From contig JAICSD010000178.1 of NCBI GenBank assembly GCA_025937075.1, positions 1 through 8,386 of the forward strand: DNA of 8,386 nt, written 5' to 3'. The DNA is from Vicinamibacteria bacterium. GTDB taxonomy: Bacteria > Acidobacteriota > Vicinamibacteria > Vicinamibacterales > 2-12-FULL-66-21. The notes beneath the pieces were generated by a model. It had not been told where the DNA came from. It saw only the letters and a list, made by a program, of their open reading frames with translations, and searched no databases. Shown piece after piece: positions 6,387 to 8,386 of the stretch; position 1 is the first letter of the stretch; each line of letters begins with the position of its first letter. A program made the position numbers and the translations under genes.

Positions 6387-6391
6387 GGAGG
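6387..6391 (+). promoter_or_regulatory. Strong Shine-Dalgarno (GGAGG) for the receptor gene
   Basis: GGAGG ends 5 nt before the ATG at 6397 and fixes that start. It is the only start in the window with a well-placed, strong ribosome binding site, in contrast with the pyr genes and the phosphodiesterase-like gene. Confidence 0.85.
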
Positions 6392-6396
6392 AGAAC

Positions 6397-8386
6397 ATGA
6401 CACGCACCCTGCGGGCGCTGCTGGTGTTTGCCGCCCTGTTGTTGCCCGCTCTCGACGCCGCCGCACAGGTCGAACGCGCTTCCTTGACGGGCTCCGTCAA
6501 GGACTCGTCCGACGCCATTGTTCCCGGCGCCACCGTCACGGCGCGGAATGTCGATACCAACGTGCCGTCGCAGACGGTCACGGACCCCCAAGGCTCGTAT
6601 GTCATCGCGGCGTTGATTCCAGGGACCTACACCGTCGAGGTGGAGATCTCCGGGTTTCAGAAAGCCGCGAAGCGCGTCGTGCTCGACGTCGGTCAGCGCG
6701 CGCGGCTCGACTTCACGCTCACTGTCGGCGCGGTCGAAAGCGCCGTCACTGTCGAAGGATCCACTCCGCTCCTGAGCACTGAAGAAGCCACGCTCGGGAC
6801 CGTCATCAGCAAGGTCGAAGTTGCGACGCTTCCGCTGTCGCTCAGGAACTGGGACGATCTGCTCGGCCTTGCGGCGGGGGTCCAGGGCGATCGCTACACG
6901 GAGCAGGCCGGCAGCACGGCGGCGGGGCGGACGGGCGGCGTCAACGTACACGGTGTCCGTTCGCTGCAGAACAACTTCCTGCTCGATGGGCTCGACAACA
7001 ACTCGATTTCCGAAAACGTCCAGGAGTTGACGACCCAGGTGTCGCGTCCGTCGGTCGATTCGATCGGCGAATTCAAGGTGGTGACGAGCCCGTATTCCGC
7101 CGAATACGGCCGATCGCCAGGCGCCGCGATCAGCGTCACGACGAAGTCGGGCACGAACGCGTTCCACGGAACCGCGTACGAGTTCCTGCGCAACGACGCG
7201 TTCAACGCGAACGATTTCTTCTCGAATCGCCAGGGGGCGAAGAAGCCGGATCACAAGCAGAACGATTTTGGGGGCAATCTCGGCGGACCCATCGTCAAGA
7301 GCAAGGCGTTCTTCTTCGCCGACGTCGAGGCGACGCGGCTCACACAGGGCGTCATTCGCCAGACCGTCGTCCCGACGGCCGCGCAGCGTCAGGGCATTCT
7401 GTCCGGCACCGTGCGGGATCCTCTGACGGGGCAGCCATTCGCCAACAGCACGATCCCGGCTGGCCGGATCGATCCGGTTTCGCGTCAGTTGATGGACCTC
7501 TTCCCGTTGCCCAACGCCTCGTCGGCGAACAACTTCTTCCGCACGGCGAACACCACCGACGACTCGGAGCGCTACCTGGTTCGCAGCGACCTGCATTTGA
7601 GCAACATCGACAACCTGTTCGGCCGCTACTTCCAGTCGGATCGCAACCGGTTCATCCCCGGGAACTTCGGCGGCATCCCCGACGGCACAAGCACGTCGGC
7701 GTGGGGACGCCAGGTGATGGACACGTATACGTTCGCGGCCGGATGGAACCGCACGCTGAGCGCGAACATGCTCAACGAGCTGCGATTCGGCTACAACAAG
7801 GCGAACTCGAGCGCCGTGCAGGATCCGTTCGGGCAGGGCGGCATTCCGCTCAACGGCGTCCCGGACGATCCCCGCATTGCGGGCGGCCTCGCGGGCATCA
7901 ACTTCAGCACCGGCGGCTACCGCCTCGGGTCGCCCGACTTTCTGCCGAAGTACCAGTACACGCAGCAGTATCAGTTCACCGACACGCTCTCGTGGTACCG
8001 CGGCGCGCACCAGTTGAAAATGGGCGCCGACATCATGATGCCGGTGAAGAACAGGTTTCTCGACGTGCCCGCGACGCGCGGATCGGTCACCTTCCGCCCG
8101 ACGTTCACGGGCAACGTGCTTGGCGATTTCCTCCTCGGCTACGTGTCCGACGCGCAGCTGTCGAACGTCGCGGAGGTGCAGCAGCGCATGTACTCGTACG
8201 CGCTCTTCATCCAGGACGATTGGAAGCCGATGGACAAGCTGACCGTCAATGCCGGCCTGCGCTACGACTTCATGACGCCGGCGTATGAAGCGGACAACCG
8301 CATGTCGAACTTCGACGGCGTCGGCGGAATCGTCCAGGCGAAGGACGGCTCGCTGCTCGACCGCGGGCTCGTCGAGCCCGATCGGA
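6397..8386 (+). CDS. TonB-dependent-receptor-like (Oar-type) outer-membrane protein with carboxypeptidase-regulatory domain, 3' partial
   Basis: The frame is open from ATG 6397 to the window edge with no stop (663 complete codons); full-length relatives are about 1000-1200 residues, so roughly a third is missing. Residues 1-24 form a signal peptide (basic MTRTLR, hydrophobic stretch, probable cleavage after AAAQ). Residues about 28-110 are a carboxypeptidase-regulatory-like beta-sandwich (TGSVKDSSDAIVPGATV, GSYVIAALIPGTYTVEV). A plug-like domain follows at about 120-255, with LPLSLRNWDDLL, VHGVRSLQNNFLLDGLDNN, EFKVVTSPYSAEYGRSPGA and SVTTKSGTNAFHG. After that come outer-membrane barrel strands, including NLGGPIVKSKAFFF, IPAGRIDP, LFPLPN and FIQDDWKP...LTVNAGLRYD. 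This composition is typical of the greatly expanded receptor families of Acidobacteriota, predicted to import or bind large substrates such as glycans; the ligand cannot be read from sequence. I see no obvious TonB box after the signal peptide. Preceded by a strong Shine-Dalgarno and a structured leader. Confidence 0.92.
   Translation, partial: MTRTLRALLVFAALLLPALDAAAQVERASLTGSVKDSSDAIVPGATVTARNVDTNVPSQTVTDPQGSYVIAALIPGTYTVEVEISGFQKAAKRVVLDVGQRARLDFTLTVGAVESAVTVEGSTPLLSTEEATLGTVISKVEVATLPLSLRNWDDLLGLAAGVQGDRYTEQAGSTAAGRTGGVNVHGVRSLQNNFLLDGLDNNSISENVQELTTQVSRPSVDSIGEFKVVTSPYSAEYGRSPGAAISVTTKSGTNAFHGTAYEFLRNDAFNANDFFSNRQGAKKPDHKQNDFGGNLGGPIVKSKAFFFADVEATRLTQGVIRQTVVPTAAQRQGILSGTVRDPLTGQPFANSTIPAGRIDPVSRQLMDLFPLPNASSANNFFRTANTTDDSERYLVRSDLHLSNIDNLFGRYFQSDRNRFIPGNFGGIPDGTSTSAWGRQVMDTYTFAAGWNRTLSANMLNELRFGYNKANSSAVQDPFGQGGIPLNGVPDDPRIAGGLAGINFSTGGYRLGSPDFLPKYQYTQQYQFTDTLSWYRGAHQLKMGADIMMPVKNRFLDVPATRGSVTFRPTFTGNVLGDFLLGYVSDAQLSNVAEVQQRMYSYALFIQDDWKPMDKLTVNAGLRYDFMTPAYEADNRMSNFDGVGGIVQAKDGSLLDRGLVEPDR

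Noticed and set aside
6203..6396. Small protein in the repeat-containing intergenic region (Asn-Arg-Gln-Pro repeats on the minus strand)
   Set aside because: The apparent peptide is just the heptamer array translated, with no ribosome binding site and no non-repeat sequence of its own.
6379..8010. 543-residue open frame on the minus strand opposite the receptor gene
   Set aside because: It is low-complexity and Arg/Val/Ala-rich, with no recognisable motif. It arises from the GC-rich codon bias of the clearly genuine plus-strand receptor frame.
8365..8379. Perfect inverted repeat GGGCTCG-T-CGAGCCC inside the receptor gene
   Set aside because: It falls in frame within coding sequence made of GC-rich Gly-Leu-Val-Glu-Pro codons; a 7-bp palindrome of this composition is expected by chance.

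Overview
This GC-rich window reads as bacterial chromosome, most likely Acidobacteriota and possibly class Vicinamibacteria. That placement is an inference from the gene mix: a PVC/Acidobacteria-type HEAT-repeat protein fused to cytochrome c, an Oar-like outer-membrane receptor with an N-terminal carboxypeptidase-regulatory domain, and intergenic heptamer and palindromic repeats. No marker gene fixes the taxonomy. I see no rRNA, tRNA, CRISPR array, transposase or phage gene.

Layout. Positions 2-1969 (+) hold the C-terminal part of a HEAT-repeat/cytochrome c protein that enters from the left edge. Eleven bases later, convergently, comes the end of a compact minus-strand pyrimidine operon, transcribed pyrK (4452-3616), pyrD (3614-2676), pyrF (2691-1981). 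It encodes both subunits of an NAD-linked class 1B dihydroorotate dehydrogenase plus orotidine-5'-phosphate decarboxylase, so it covers two steps of de novo UMP synthesis. The junctions are very tight (1-nt gap, then a 16-nt overlap), and pyrD and pyrF both start with GTG, which suggests translational coupling. From a 22-bp divergent spacer runs a plus-strand membrane protein (4475-6202). It has about five TM helices followed by an alkaline-phosphatase/phosphodiesterase-superfamily domain whose metal site looks partly degenerate. The only sizeable non-coding stretch (6203-6396) holds an array of CGGTTG heptamers, a perfect 9-bp inverted repeat and a possibly foldable leader. It leads into a TonB-dependent-receptor-like gene (6397 to the right edge, 3' partial) with a strong Shine-Dalgarno.

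No obviously new multi-gene system is visible; most of the window is chromosomal housekeeping and envelope genes. The points most worth a second look are the 22-bp spacer, which may be a symmetric promoter firing two leaderless mRNAs; the altered active-site motifs of the phosphodiesterase-like protein; the heptamer array, whose variation is confined to one position; and the mutually exclusive hairpins before the receptor gene.
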